From: Apus apus
Taxonomy: Eukaryota > Chordata > Aves > Apodiformes > Apodidae
Length of the DNA: 64,000 nt
Reading direction: 5' to 3'
Assembly: GCF_020740795.1 (NCBI RefSeq)
Contig: NC_067286.1
Location: 15,008,350 to 15,072,349, forward strand
A program made the position numbers and the translations under genes. Below are positions 26,421-39,907 of this stretch, piece by piece; position 1 is the stretch's first letter; every line of letters begins with the position of its first letter. Under the pieces are notes generated by a model that made no database searches, was not told where the DNA came from, and was given only the letters and a program-made list of their open reading frames with translations.

Positions 26421-27923
26421 CTTTAGTGGAGGTCACTGTAAAGTAAATGGCTTCAGGCAACAGCAGATGACATCTAAAACCATACCTGGAGCCATCTGGC
26501 AAGCTGAAGGAGGACTGACATCTTCCTGCATTATCTGTCAGGATTGCTGCAGTGCCTGGCACACGATTACTGTTTAGCTTGATCTACCACACCATCAAAC
26601 AGCTTGTGCCCAAGCCCTGCTAAAGGCTTTTTCAAAAAGATTCATAGGACACTTTAAAAATGGTACTTATGCCAAAGCTTATCTTTAAGAAGTGGTTCTA
26701 CTTGAATAAAAGGTATAGCAGGTGGGCAGCTTCACTGCTACTTAGCATTGATTTAAAGCAAGTTTGCTGTATAGAATGTGGTTAGTTTTCTTTCAGACAG
26801 CAGGCACATGTTTGGCTGGTGGTAGAAAGCATATGCAGATGAGAAAAGATCATTGTCATTATGCTCAGGCCGATCCACTCACTCCCAAGTCCTGTAACAC
26901 TGTTTGAGCAAAGTTCACTTCTGCTGAAAGGATGGTGCCAAGGTGGATTTTGTCATTCCCTCTCTTTTCTACTAAAACTGGCCCAAATTCAGTAGTGACT
27001 CACACGCCTGCCACACTGACGTCAGTGGAGAATTTGGCTTATTATGTTTAATAACTAGGCTTCAAACTGAAATCTGCTATCTCATGAAAGGTGTTTTCAC
27101 ATGGGCGCTCTGGTAACCATGGGTTGGTTTATGACTTGTACATGAGATTCCTGTTTGAGCCTAAAAAGATCAGTGAATCATGAATGTTGCAGACACGTGA
27201 GAAAAGAAAGTAGGCCACAGTTTGGCTCACCAGTTTTGACCATCAAATTTTTGTCTGCAGATACTGACATTGTATACAGAACCTCATGCACCTGAGAACA
27301 AAGACGACCTATCACTCTCAGCATAACAGTTTCTCGTCAGCCACAGGAAGACAGTAGGTGCCTAGGACTTTCCCATTCCCACTGGTGATGCACAGCACAT
27401 ATTTCATACCCATATGCTACATAAAATTTTTTTCTCAGGGAATACAGGAAACACAAAGGCTCTTTCCCTTAATAAGCACAACTGCACCTTTTAAACCATG
27501 TTCTTTTTGTGCAGTGGACTGAGGGCAAGACACACGGTGCTCAGTTTCAAGTCAGCAGGGGATAAAATTCTTTCATCCTGCAAAAGAATTTGCAGCAAAT
27601 CTGCCCTGCAAAGACTCTCAATTTTGTGTAACTTAAAAATTCTTCCAAGCCTAGTTGCTAGTAACTGGTCTAATCACTAATCAAGCCAGACCTCTTGAGC
27701 TCACATTTAGTTATAATCAAGGGTACTTGTAGGTGGCTGGGTAATGGATACTATACACATGTAGCTACTGTATCATCTCAGGTGAAGTGTTCAGACTGGA
27801 ACAAAAAAAAAAACCAACAAAACATGGAGAAAGCAATAAGCAAAAGCTCCACACAGACTGAGGCAGGAGACAAGGCAAAAGTATTAGTGAATCCTTCTCT
27901 GTGTTTAAGTCAGTGTTTTTTTA
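26421..27923. other. No gene recognised
   Basis: Earlier exons of the Ig/FN3 pseudogene would be expected from here upward. A minus-strand open block at 26430-26560 has no Ig motif. Confidence 0.4.
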
Positions 27924-28978
27924 ATCACTGTGCTGGTTTGGTTTGGCGGGATTTTTGGTAGCCAGGGAAAGGCCACAGGGGTGGCTCTGGTAAGAAGCTG
28001 AGAAGCTCCCCCTGCTCCAAACCCAGCCAAGGAGCCTTAGAGGGGCAATAGATGAGCCTCAGCAATTAACATATGAAAGAACAGAGGTAAGAGCTGAGAA
28101 GAGCCAGAAGTTAAAGAAAAAGAAGAGCTGAGCTGGAAAGGGAGAGCCATGCTAGTGGTTGGTGAGGAAGGAGGGAAAGAAGATGCCCAAGCAGAAATTT
28201 CCCTGCAACCCATGGCGAGATGGCAGCTGTCCCCCTGCATTCATGGATGAACATGGTGGAACATTCCCTGAAAGTGCCAGGAGGGGTGAACTTGGCCAGT
28301 GGACTTGGATTTTGCTGCCTCTGGACTTGGATTTGCTGCCAGTGGACTGATTATACAGCTTTGGAAGACCCTGGCCCCAGGGGAGTTTGTTCCTGAAGGA
28401 ACCCGTGACTCTGTGGGAAGCCCAGGCTGGAGCAGCTCCAAACCTCGTGGGAAGGACTCATGAAGGAGAGGCTGGTGGAGGACTCTCTCCATGGGAGGGA
28501 CCCCATGGGGAAGCAGGGGAGGACTGTGAGGAATCCTTCCTGAGGAGGAAGGAGCAGCAGGAACCAGCAGCCTGTGAACTGACTCTAAACCCCATCCCCT
28601 GTCCCCCTGTGCCGCTGGGGGGAAGGAGGGACAGAAACCGGGAACAAAGGGATTTGGGCCCAGGAAGAAGGGAGGGGTGGGGGTAACATATGTAAGCTCT
28701 GCTCTTTGTGTTGTCTGTGTCCTGTGTGTTTGATTAGTGTGAAATTAAATTATTATTTTTCCCCAAGCTGAGTCTGTTTTGCCTGGGACCTTAATTGGTG
28801 AAGAACCCTCCTTGTCCTTTGTCTCGACTCACGAGCTTTGTCCTCCCCATCTCAGAGTGTGTGTGAGGGGGAGCTGAATGAGCGGCCATGGGGCTGTTTC
28901 TTTGTTGTTGTGTTGGGCCCAAACCACAACATTATTGGCAAGCCAGCCAGGAGAGAGACAAGAAACCACGACAATCAC
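27924..28978 (+). mobile_element. ERV LTR with a duplicated 3' tail and a 5-bp target-site duplication
   Basis: The element begins TGTGCTGGTTTGG at 27929 and ends CCACGACA at 28973, between perfect ATCAC copies (27924-27928 and 28974-28978). An earlier natural LTR end, CCCAAACCACAACA, lies at 28931. About 42 bases follow it (TTATTGGCAAGCCAGCCAGG and on), which resemble a primer-binding-site leader, then a second copy of the tail (AAACCACGACA). ATTAAA before the GT-rich part may be the poly(A) signal. There is no gag, pol or env. A 5-bp duplication fits ERVL-type elements. The open frame at 28387-28686 is LTR sequence, not a gene. Confidence 0.82.
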
Positions 28979-31900
28979 TAACAGAACTGTTGAAAATCCA
29001 AAATCTGAGGGCATAAGTTTTGAGGCCAAATCCAATGATCCCTCCTCTAAAAATCCCTCACAGCCTTCCCAGAGCCCCATAAAGAGACAGAAGTCTTCCC
29101 ACAGATAATTATGTATTTTGGATCAGGTCCATTCTTGGCCTAAGGCAGCAAAATGACCCACCCCTCTCCTCAGGGACATCCTTTTACTCTGGTGCTTTGC
29201 ATTGCAAGTATCACCCCTGTGACCTGCATAAGCAATTCAGAGACCAGAGGAGGGTGAATGGAAGCTGCTGGACTTCAGACTCTGGAATACTGTAGGAAAA
29301 AGACTTTGACCTGCCCTGCCTGGCAAACTTTTAACAGAGAGAAGAGATGAATTAGAGTGAACCAAGAATTAAGGAGAGAGAGAAAGGGACAGACCAAGGA
29401 AAGTACAGAAAAGAAGTGCTTAACTTTTACAGCCAAACAAATCAAACAGGGCTGAACTGGGACATATGTGTTGAATAGGATGAATTATTCAGATTTAGCA
29501 TTGGTTTTGCTTGAATGGCACACAAGAGGCACTAGGGACTCACTATGCTAAACACAAAACCAAATAGCAAAAACAATGGTTCCTTCTTCTGTTGATGGGA
29601 AACACTGCCCTGTCTAAGAACACAGCAGTGTTTGACAGGAGCAGTACTGCAGTAGGTCAACAGCAAACAGGGACATTTTTATTGCTGCTGAGAAATACTA
29701 TAGTGCTAATATTTTTCATTTTTACAGATTTTACTGTGCAAATAAAAGAAATAATGAGCTAATGGCAAGGAAAAAAAAAAGGTGTGTTACCTTAGCACAT
29801 ACTTCTTAAAAATACTGTCAAAAAGATTCTGGATTCGTCTTCTATTGGTACCCATTCTCTCTTTTCCATGTTGCATTAGGTTTTGGTTTACTTTTAACTT
29901 TAGCTCAGAATGTTGCTTTGTCTCCTAAAATTCAAGAGGAAACATTGGAATTAATGAATGAATTACATGGAACAGAAGCCTGTTACCTACTTTATCTGTT
30001 TGGGTTTATTTTAAATGCATGGTGTCTTTTCCCGACCGCTGTATGGAGATTAGATCAACCTTGCTTTTCTTTACATACTGTACTTATTTACAACTTTACA
30101 TCCATCACAGATACCGCTTTGGGAATGAAATTTATTTATTAGCAGTGTTCTGAACACTGACATGAATGATTTGTGATTTTTTTTTGTAATAAAGACTCAT
30201 ATGATCTTTCTGTCACTTAAGACAGTCACAGATCTGTCACATGGGAGAGATTACACATGATGGAAAGGCTTACTTACTTATGCATATAAGGTCACATTCT
30301 TCCAGCCCCAGCCAAATAAGTTGATCATGGGTTTTGCATAAACAAGAACTGCAGTATTTAAATCAGTAAGGACAGGTTTTCAGCAGCTAAAATGAACAGC
30401 ACATTTTCCCCTGATTTTGACTGATCCATGACATCTCTCTAAAATACAGTCAGGATGGACACAGGTAACTACAGTTTGCACCTGTTTTGTTCACTACTGT
30501 TCCAGCTATAGAAGACGATAGGCCATATTTACTTGTATGACATGACTGAATATACCTAAGAGCACCTGAAAATGCAGTCAGTTGTTGGCAGGTACTAGGT
30601 CAAGAGCTGTTTTCACCAGAAATTGTTACTCACCCTCAGGTGTTCCCAGTGGACAAGGTTTTTTTCCACAAATTCAGCAATGCTTTCTCCAGCAAGAATC
30701 TCAAAGCAGCATGTCAACCATGCTAAAAGACTCCAATAAGGCAGAAAACTTCCTAGAAACAACTTATTTGTTTGGGAAAAAATACATTAATCAAGCAGAA
30801 CAGAGAGGGATTTATTTACTAGGAGTGGGAAAAGAAGCCCTGACACAAAGTAACACAGAGAATTGCCACAGTCAAGGGGAGGGCAGCAGTCCCCTATCAG
30901 GAGGCCAGTGTCCCTCCATGATGGGTGAACTGGAGAAGACTGGGAGCAGCTGGGCAAGGACCACAAATGACTAAGCTATAATTATGCACTGCAACCTAGA
31001 AGATACAGTCCATGGGGAAGACAATGTTAAGACCATATGACCTTGATACTTTGTTGTCAGCAGAAATTACAGTTATGCCAAAAGTGCACTTTTTAGGCAT
31101 CCTCTGAAGGAGATCCTTTTCCTTATCAGAATACATATATCCTGGTTTCCTTGGTGAGCTGGCCTTTGTCTCCAGCCTGCCTGTATGAAAGACTCCTTAT
31201 ATGCAGAAGACAAATAGAGTCTCTATACTGGACTATACATCTCTATATACCTGCTAAAATTATACAGGAAGATATGATTTTTGCTTTAACCTCATTTGTC
31301 CAAAGATGTTCCCCTCCCCTTACCACCCTCTCTTACTCTTCTCAGCCTATCACTCTTGCATACTAATCATCATTGGTGTTGGTGACAGCAACAATTAGGG
31401 CTGGTTAGGAAGAGACAAGATGTTACTCTATAACCCCAGACACCCTGGGAAAGAATGTATTTTGCCCTCAGTTATTATGAGGCAAATCCACACCAGTAGC
31501 ACCAAGTGCTAAAATAAGAAGGCATATAGCATGCTGCTTCACTCATCTGCAGCTCTGCACAACTCTGCATGTCTTTGGATTTTCAAATCCTTCAAAGCTC
31601 ACAGTGAGAGTTTAAAAAGCCAACCCACCGTTTTAAGAGTTTATCCCTTAATCTTAAAAATTAAATTCCCTTCACTTATATTTCTTTTACGTGATCAAAA
31701 TTTTCATCTTTGGCCACAGGTTTTCTGAACACGAAAATGTTCAGAACATATTTTTCCTAAACTGCTGGGTTATTACCTTTTGTTATCCTTCAGTCAGGAG
31801 AGCAAACTCTCTGGTAGAAAGACAGCCCTTAATAGTAAGCAACGAGCTTTTGGAAGCCTTGTCAGATTACAGGTTTTCCTGTTTCTTGACTGGAACCAAC

Positions 31901-34900
31901 TTCCAGAGTCCAAAAGGCTGCACTTGAAGAATTGTCTGTTACTGCCCATCACCACAACTCAACTTGCCCCTACCTCGCCTGTGAGCAAGAAAGAAAACAA
32001 ACAACCCTCTGTGCTTAGGAAGACAGGTACACCACAAACCAGCTCACGGGTACTCTGCAGAAAGATTAACTTCACTCATCACATACAGCACAGCTATCAC
32101 ACTGTATTTGCTATGGCTGCTATTAACAAAAACAGCACACACTTACAAGGCAAACCAGATCTCAAGAAAAGACTTGTCAGTACCACTGAAGTACACATAA
32201 CAAAGACTCAGTGCAAGTGAATGTTTATTTTAGTTTCAGTTACAGAAGCCAGAGTTGGACAAGTTTGACTAATTCTTTTGTAGGTAACTGAGTCTTCCCT
32301 ACATCATACATTTTACAGCTCTTTTACTCCCGGTTTTAAGTGTTTCAAGGAGTTATAATTCAGAGTGGTACTTCACAGGGTTCCTTTCTTGGAAAGCAAA
32401 GGAAAGGAAAAGTGAAACAGATAGGAGACTAAAGCTATTGATCTCACACAGACAATTTCCACCCTGCCTGCCAACAGCCACAGAATACAAAGTATTAGGA
32501 CATTGTTGAGAACATACGCTTATGATTTTTTTTTTCTTTCTTTTTTTTTTTCTTTTCCCCAGCTGCTAAGGTCCTGATCGTTCCTACTAAAGAGACAGGA
32601 GCTTTCAACACCATAACTGACCCTTCTGTGTACCTCAGCTCACATGAAATCCTGTAGATTGCTGCATTCTTAGGAAGATGCTCACATCCCTCTACACTGG
32701 ACAAATATGGGTTCCATATTTAAATACATACTGGCCTCTTGTGGGCTATATTGTTACATCCTTTACACTGGCTTCAGCAGTTTCTCATTCTTGAAATAAC
32801 AGGACAATAAAACTTCAAGTATTAGGCTAAAAGGAGTAAAGCATCTGTAGGATCTGTAGGATGGAGGACACCTTTTAGTTTGAAAATAAACATTACCTCC
32901 CCAATTCCCTTATGATTGATTCTTACACCATTTCAAAACTTTGATCGAAGACTATTACACAATTTACCAGTCTTGTTTTTCATGTTAAAAATAAAATATG
33001 TGGGTCTAGGTTTCAAACAGATAAACATTCAACAAATGCTGCTTTGGCGTCTCAGTCCATCCTGGGTGCTCCTTCCGCATCTCAGTGAAATAGCCAGGCT
33101 TTGGCTTTGTTTATTTTTAAATTAAACAGGCAGCAGTTTCCGCCATTTCCAAGTCCAGCCAGTTCATTCAATTACTCTAACAGGTACTATTTTTAATTAT
33201 TTTTTTTTTAGAAAATCAGTTCACAACTTTAGATTACAGAGGTCATTCTTTAATCAGTTCTCTTCCACTGCTTAATAAATCTGAGATTCTGTCACTCTCT
33301 ATCATATGAAGGACTTAATTCCAACAAGACAAGACTGAATTACAGATCTCAGCCTGTGTTTTTAGGTCTTTTTTACTTTACTAGTGTTAGCAGCAGCAGT
33401 GCTGAAACAGTGCAGCTACAAGAGGCCATTATACATGTATTCAGGTCTATCTCTTCTGAAGGACACAGTCTACATATCTTGCTTGCAATGAAGGCGGAAT
33501 TACTGGCAATAAACTGCCTAAGTGACTGCATTTGAATTCTGTTTGGAACAGACTATTGTTGTCTGTGTTTATGTTAAATTCAAAGGAAAAGGGAGGCTGG
33601 TGCAGGAGGTACCTGGGTTATGCTCTGCAAAACACAGAACATAGAAAACCAAAGAACATAAAAATCTACACAACCTCCAGAGACTCACAGGAATAACACT
33701 AGGGGTAAACTCTGGAACAAGCAATGCAAAAAAACCCCCTTGAGAATATACCACCTTTCCTGGTGATTTTAAGATTATTCTTGCTAGTCTAAGAAAGAAA
33801 GAGGAAGGTAAAAAAATTAAGAAAAATCAAGGAAAAAACTTGCAGAGATTGAAACACTGTCAACTGTTCCAGTGAGTAGTAACTACCAAAATCAACACAT
33901 TTTGTAATTCATAGGCTAAAGAAAGATTCCAGCAAGACAGAGAATCTATGTAGAACTTGTGTTCTTACTAACACAACTGCATTTATCAAATCAGAAGTGG
34001 AACTGGGATCAATCATGCTATAAAGTAGATAAGGTATAATTTATTGCTTGACTAATAAATCTATCAAGGAACCAACCTTTACCTCTTCAACATGCTAATT
34101 CAGGAACAAAAGCTCAACATAGATACACAGAAACCTGGAATCTGGGCTGGAACTTACATTTTCCCCAACAAAACCAAAACACTGCCAACCCAATCCAATC
34201 CCTCCTATCTATCCAAATTGATTCAAAAAACAGACAGTCCCTTTCCATGTTAATTTTCACAGTATCCATTAATCCTCCCTCATGCTTCTTTCACCATCTA
34301 CTGTGCCACACTGACTGGGCATGTGCATATGCCCACACTGCTGGGGGAGAAAAAGTAATACATATGAATGAGTTGATCTTTCAGTCTGGATCATTAAGTC
34401 TGGCCATGCACCAGACTCAGGCCTCAGGAACTGGAAGGAGTGACTCCAAAAGATCTCTTCATTACCCTGACTTTTGTCATGCTTGTTTGCTTTCCATATT
34501 CCTCACAACAGCCTAAAGACCAAGATGACATGGATGTAGTGCAACCAATCACATCTGGTTTTCTTTCTTTTGAGACAAAAGGAGCAAAAGGTAATTTACA
34601 AGAGGAGATTTCTGTCACTCTTATGGGTTTTGACTTAACTCCTGACTGTCCTCCTTGTATCCACTTCAGAGACAAACAAGCTAAGCACACAAAGGAGGAG
34701 AAAAAAGGATCTACACAGGTTTTTCTCCCTCTGATCCCTGTAGAGAAGTGTTGCCTCTGCCTTTTCAGAGGAAAGCAGACACTGTGCAGCTGCTGCTGGG
34801 ACAGGGGCGGGGGTTAACGTCAGACATAATAAGAAAACTTTGACTTGGGCAAACACCACTACTTCCCACAGGAGAAAGGCCTTTAGCAAGACAGACAGTA

Positions 34901-36394
34901 TTGCAGACTTCTCTGTCTGCACAGTTCTGAGATATAGTGACATTAAAAGGCAGGCTCTGAAGAGCATCTGGTAATACAAGCTCATTCCAAAGAAACAGAT
35001 TCCTGGAAAACACTGGCTATCAACTGGTTGGATTAAAACTAGTGCAATACAGTGACTTATTTAACTCTACGTTACACATAAGAAGCAATAGGGAACACAG
35101 AAGCTAAGTAACATGGTTTCAGTGGAGAGAAAGGGCCAGAAATTGTAATCCCCAACTCCTCTGCCAAACTGCTTAAGCTTTATCTTCTTAAATGCTCTGA
35201 GCCATACTGCCAGATCTGGTGCCAACATAGCTTTTAATTCTGAGTAAGTAATTGAGCTTTTCTCTGCATTCAGCTTTGCCATCCATTGAATAAACCTGGC
35301 ACTGCTGCCCTGCTGGGGATACATGACACACAAGCTTGGGCAGGTCTGCCATGCCCAAGTTAATCGTAACCCCTTCTGTCACTTCCACACCACACCCTAA
35401 GAATGTGGCATCTGTTATATTTGGGTGCTGGAGCCTGATCTCTATCAATACTCAGGAAAGAGTGGACTTTTCTCTTTCCTTCACATCTTTGTGGATATGT
35501 GAATTTCACATTTAGACATTGGAAATCAATGCCTGTGTTGTGTAGAGCATGCAGTTCTTTGATTGCCTGTTCCTCACACACAAAGCTACAAATACTGCTT
35601 TCATTCACGTATTTTACGTGCTTTCGGAGTAATCTTTTTTCCTTACAGGACTCCTGAGCTTCTCTACATTTTCCTAAGTTTGATAGTCACTCTCACAGAC
35701 AATAGCAGGTACACATCTAGACTCAGCAGAAGAAAAACAGTTATCCCAAATGTACCTCAAAGTATTTTGGTTTTTCTCCCTAGCAAATGTATAAAGCACA
35801 TTTCATGTAAAAAATAAGAGACAAAACCAGTTATAATTAACAAATCATAAATTTACCATTTCCCTTTGTTTAAAATGGTTCCTAGAAAAGAATACACGAA
35901 AGATAATAGTGGAAGTGCACTTCTAAAACTTGCCAACTCACCAATGAACAGATAGACACTTTCTAACACCACCTGTGTTCCTCCATGGCAGAGACAGCTG
36001 AGAAATGACAGAAACCAAGATCCTGTTTAGTGATCTCTTCACTCTCAAGCCCTTTTGCAACTGCAAATTCACAAGTTAGAGATACGATTTTTCCAAAGTA
36101 GAGTAACTGTACAGGTAACATCCAGAATTGTTAACCATTTCTGAAAGTCTTGCAAGTAAATGCAACACTCTACCATACATGCCTGCTAGGTAGTTAACAT
36201 TTCAGAATAATTTGACCAAGTCATCTTTATCTTGATCCTTCAGAGACACAGATGTGCTTTACCTGGGGACAGCTCTTGCTCTCAACTGCAGTCTAGGTTT
36301 TTGGACAACACTGCTTAAGTGTGATGACCAGTGACCAGCGAACAAGAGGCACTGAGCTAGGCTCTGCTCTGTTCATGAAATGTGAAAAAGCTTG
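28979..36394. other. Long stretch between the pseudogene and PTPN5, no gene recognised
   Basis: No clear transposon. On the minus strand at 35067-35608 three overlapping open frames cover the interval with few stops but no recognised domain. A plus-strand frame at 34440-34817 starts with a hydrophobic stretch but has no family match. Confidence 0.45.
32526..32560. repeat. T/C-rich low-complexity tract
   Basis: A nearly pure run of T with scattered C. Read on the minus strand it gives the Lys-rich stretch of a spurious open frame. Confidence 0.9.
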
Positions 36395-37845
36395 TCATAG
36401 AATCATAGAATGGTTTGAGTTGGAAGGGACTTTAATCTAGTTCCAACTCCCCTGCATCGACAGGGACACCTCCCACTAGACCAGGTTGCTCAAAGACCCA
36501 TCCAACCTGGCCTTGGAGGCTTCCAGGGAGTGGGCAGTGACAAATTCCCTGGGCAACCTCTGCGAGTATCTCCCCACCTTCACAGTTAAGATTTTCTTCC
36601 TAATACTTATTCTAAAACTACCTTATCTCAGTTTGAAACCATTACTCCTTGTCCTATCACTCCCTGCCATCGTAAAAAGTCCCTCCCCAGCTTCCTGTAG
36701 GCCCCTTCAGGCACTGGAAAACTGCTATAAGGTCTGCCTGGAGCCTTCTCTTCTCCAGACTGAACAACCCCAACTCTCTCTACCTGTCTTGATAGAAGAG
36801 GTGCTCCGTCCCTCTGACCATTTTTGTGACATCCCTCTGGACTTGCTCCTACAGCTCTATGTCCTTCCTGTGTTGAGGCTCTAGAACTGGACACAGTAAT
36901 GTATGTGGGGTATCATGAGAGCAGAGTAGAGGGGGAAAATCACCTCCCTTGACCTGCTGGCCACACTTCTTCTGAGGCAGTCTAGGACACGGTTGGCTTT
37001 CTGGGCTGCAAGTGCACATTGGTGGCTCATGTTGAGCTTCTCATCAACCAACACCCCCAAGTCCTTCTCCTTAAGGCTGTTCTCAATCCAGTCTCCACCC
37101 AGCCTGTATTTGTGCTTGGGATTGCCCCAACCCAGGTGCAGGACCTTGCACTTGGCCTTGTTGAACTTCATGAGGTTGACATGGGCCCACCTCTCAAGCC
37201 TATCAAGGTCACTCTGGATGGCATCCCTTCCCTCCAGCATGTCAGCCCCACCTCACAGCTTGTTGTCATCAGCAAACTTGCTGAGGGTGCATGCACTCAA
37301 TTCCACTGTCCATGTTACCAATAAAGATCTTACACAGCACCAGTTCCAATACTGACCCCTGAGGAGTGCCACTTGTCACTGCTCCCCACCTGGACATTGA
37401 GCCTTTGACAGCAACTCTGACTGCAACCATCCAGCCAATTCCTTATCCACCAAGTGGTACATCTGTCAAGTCCATGTCTCTAATTTACAGACCACAATGT
37501 CATGCAGTAGAGTGTCAAATGCTTGGCACAAGTCCAAGTGTATCATATCAGTTGCTCTTCCCTTATCTACCAATGCTGTAGCCCTGTCATAGAAGGACAC
37601 TGAATTTCTCAGACAGGATTTGCACTTACTGAATTGGTGTTGGCTGTCACCAGTCACCTCCTTTAGAATAGTTTCCAGGAGGATCTGCTCCATGATATTG
37701 CTAGGCACAGAGGTGAGACTGACTGGACTATAGTTCCCCAGTTCTTTTTTCTTTCCCTTTTTAAAAACGGGGGTTACACCCTTTTCTAGTCAGTGGGAAC
37801 TTCATGAGACTGCCACAACTTCTCAACAGAAGACCTCCCAGTTGG
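36395..37845 (-). mobile_element. CR1 LINE, the longest copy in the window
   Basis: The 3' end is at 36395 (CATAGAATCATAGAATGGTT). Going 5' on the minus strand it holds the C-terminal ORF2 ([20 protein letters not shown]), then a reverse-transcriptase part with LDLCQAFDTLLHDIVVCKLE. About 1.45 kb long. Frameshifts and stops break the frame. The 5' edge near 37845 is approximate. Confidence 0.87.
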
Positions 37846-39901
37846 TTCAAAGTAAAATAACCTGAAGTTTGTCATATGCTAGCTTACCTGAAGAGAGTAA
37901 TTCAGTCCTCTGGCAAACAACTGTGTTGTAGGTATTAATGCTGTGGTCTCTGGTACAAAAGACACCTGCAGAGTGAACTGGAGAGAGTGGACGAAGTGTG
38001 ATTTGAATTTCCTTTTAATAGAGAAAGGGTGCCCAGTAAAAAAGAAGACTAGTAAGACACATAGCTTAGCTTAGTTCCTATTGTCAGCTCAGTTTCAAAC
38101 CTATTGATTACAGAAGCCCCACTTATCTCAAGTGCTTCTGCATGGCCAGAGCTCCTTCCTGCTAATCCTAAGCACTTCTTAAGACTACTCGGCTGTCAGA
38201 ATATCAGAACTGCTGATACAAGGTCATCCAGACCTCAAATTCTGTTAAAAAAACACACAAACCAACAACAAAACAACAAAAAGAGAGAGATATATTAATT
38301 GTGGTAAGGCCGAAGAGTAAACAGAGGGATTAGCTCCAAATCTGTTAGGCAAAGTAACGCTTCAAGAGGCATCTGAGTATTTTGATCCTGAACAAGTAGC
38401 ATGTTTTTGCCTGGTGTGAGACATCAGCAGTGCAACTCTCATACCCACTCCATGCACTTAGGCTGACATGTGCTTTGTACTAGTGAACTGATGCAAAGCA
38501 GCCTGTTTTTACCAGTGACCACTCCCTCAGGACAGTCCACGTATGTAGAATGGCAGTGGACAGCAGGCTAGATTTCCTTAATCAGCATAAATTGTTTGCT
38601 TCTACTCAAGTCAGAGAAGCACTAGCAACTATTATCTGCTGAGGATCTGTGCAAGGACCTCAAAGTCATTATGCCTCGTTTGCCATAAAGCAATTACCCT
38701 CTAGAAAGTCTTCTTGTACAGGAGGCAATCTATACATTGAACTTTGCTCCTATGTGCCCTCTCCTATCAACCATCAACAAATATTCTTTGGGAGATGCAC
38801 AGTAAGCTGATGACAGAAAAAGTAATTTTATTCACCGAGTCAGTTTTGACACTGAAGGGAACTGAACAACTGAAAACATCATCTATAAGGAGTTTCACTT
38901 ACAATGTTATTCAGAATATCAGTGGTGCTTTTGTTACTTCTAAGGAGTGCTTAGATGGAATACTGTTACCCCTTCAAAAGAATTGGTAGCACTGGGGAGA
39001 ATACAGCTAGCAGGGTTTACATAAAACTAACAGTCATGTTATGCTCAAAAGCTTAAGTTTATTGCTCTATTTAATTACTACCACCAGTATTTTTAAAAAG
39101 AATGCCACTTCTTCCTGCTAGCTTTTCACTGAAGGAAATATTTTAAATACAGCAATAAAATCAAGTGGTTTAAAGATAACACATTTTGCACACATTCATG
39201 CAAACCCTGCTGACAGGATTTTTACAGGTTCATGGATACAGAATAAATATAAAGGATGTGTACTGAAATACTGGGAAATTTTCCCCACAGTGAAGAAGTT
39301 GTAGGCATAACATTTCAGGCCCTACACCCTGCACCTACTGACACGAATGGCAAAACCTCAGTGGGAGCAGGACCAGCCCTTATTGTTCTCAGAGCTGCTT
39401 TACCTTCTTCTGACCAGGAAGTGCAGTAAATTCTCAGAATCTCCTGCACTAATAAAAGTTTTGGTTATTGTTACAAATACAGAGAAGCAAAAATATTTTT
39501 AGTAGATCATTAAAACTACTATTCACAAAACACTCATTTTTCATGTTAAGGGTCCTGTATACCTGCTCAACAAAGCACTTAAACATATGCTTACCTGTAA
39601 GCATTAAACACAAGCTACAGTCTTCACAGCCTGACTGAGGTCTAAAAAGAAAAGCATGGGCAGTTGTCTGTGTCACTGAACAGGAAACACTGCTGCCCCT
39701 ACTAGTGATTAGAATGGGATAATGATTGTCTAAATTTGGTTGGGGGCAAATTTATCAAAAAGCAGCCAGCATGTTCAGACTGATTTTTTTTCTCTTTCTT
39801 TTTTAAAGCTGCCTTTAGGATGTGCATTGATTTTAATGAGCACTGGGCACTGTCACCCTCAAGGCTTTGAAACAAGTTTAAATTCATAGAATACAAGTGA
39901 T
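37846..39901. other. Region downstream of PTPN5, no gene recognised
   Basis: May hold the distal PTPN5 3' untranslated region if the 39902 signal is not the one used. A worn repeat relic lies at about 39340-39395. Confidence 0.4.
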
Positions 39902-39907
39902 TTTATT
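39902..39907 (-). promoter_or_regulatory. Candidate poly(A) signal of PTPN5
   Basis: AATAAA on the minus strand about 895 bases after the PTPN5 stop codon, followed by a GT-containing stretch. It is the first clear canonical hexamer I noticed downstream of the stop. Other signals further down (for example near 39058) could also serve, so the 3' end is not fixed. Confidence 0.35.

Noticed and set aside
28387-28686. 99-codon plus-strand frame
   Set aside because: Lies wholly inside the ERV LTR; LTR sequence, not a gene.
34440-34817. Plus-strand frame of 125 codons starting with a signal-peptide-like stretch
   Set aside because: No Kozak context, splice pattern or family match; minus-strand frames of similar length cover the same bases.
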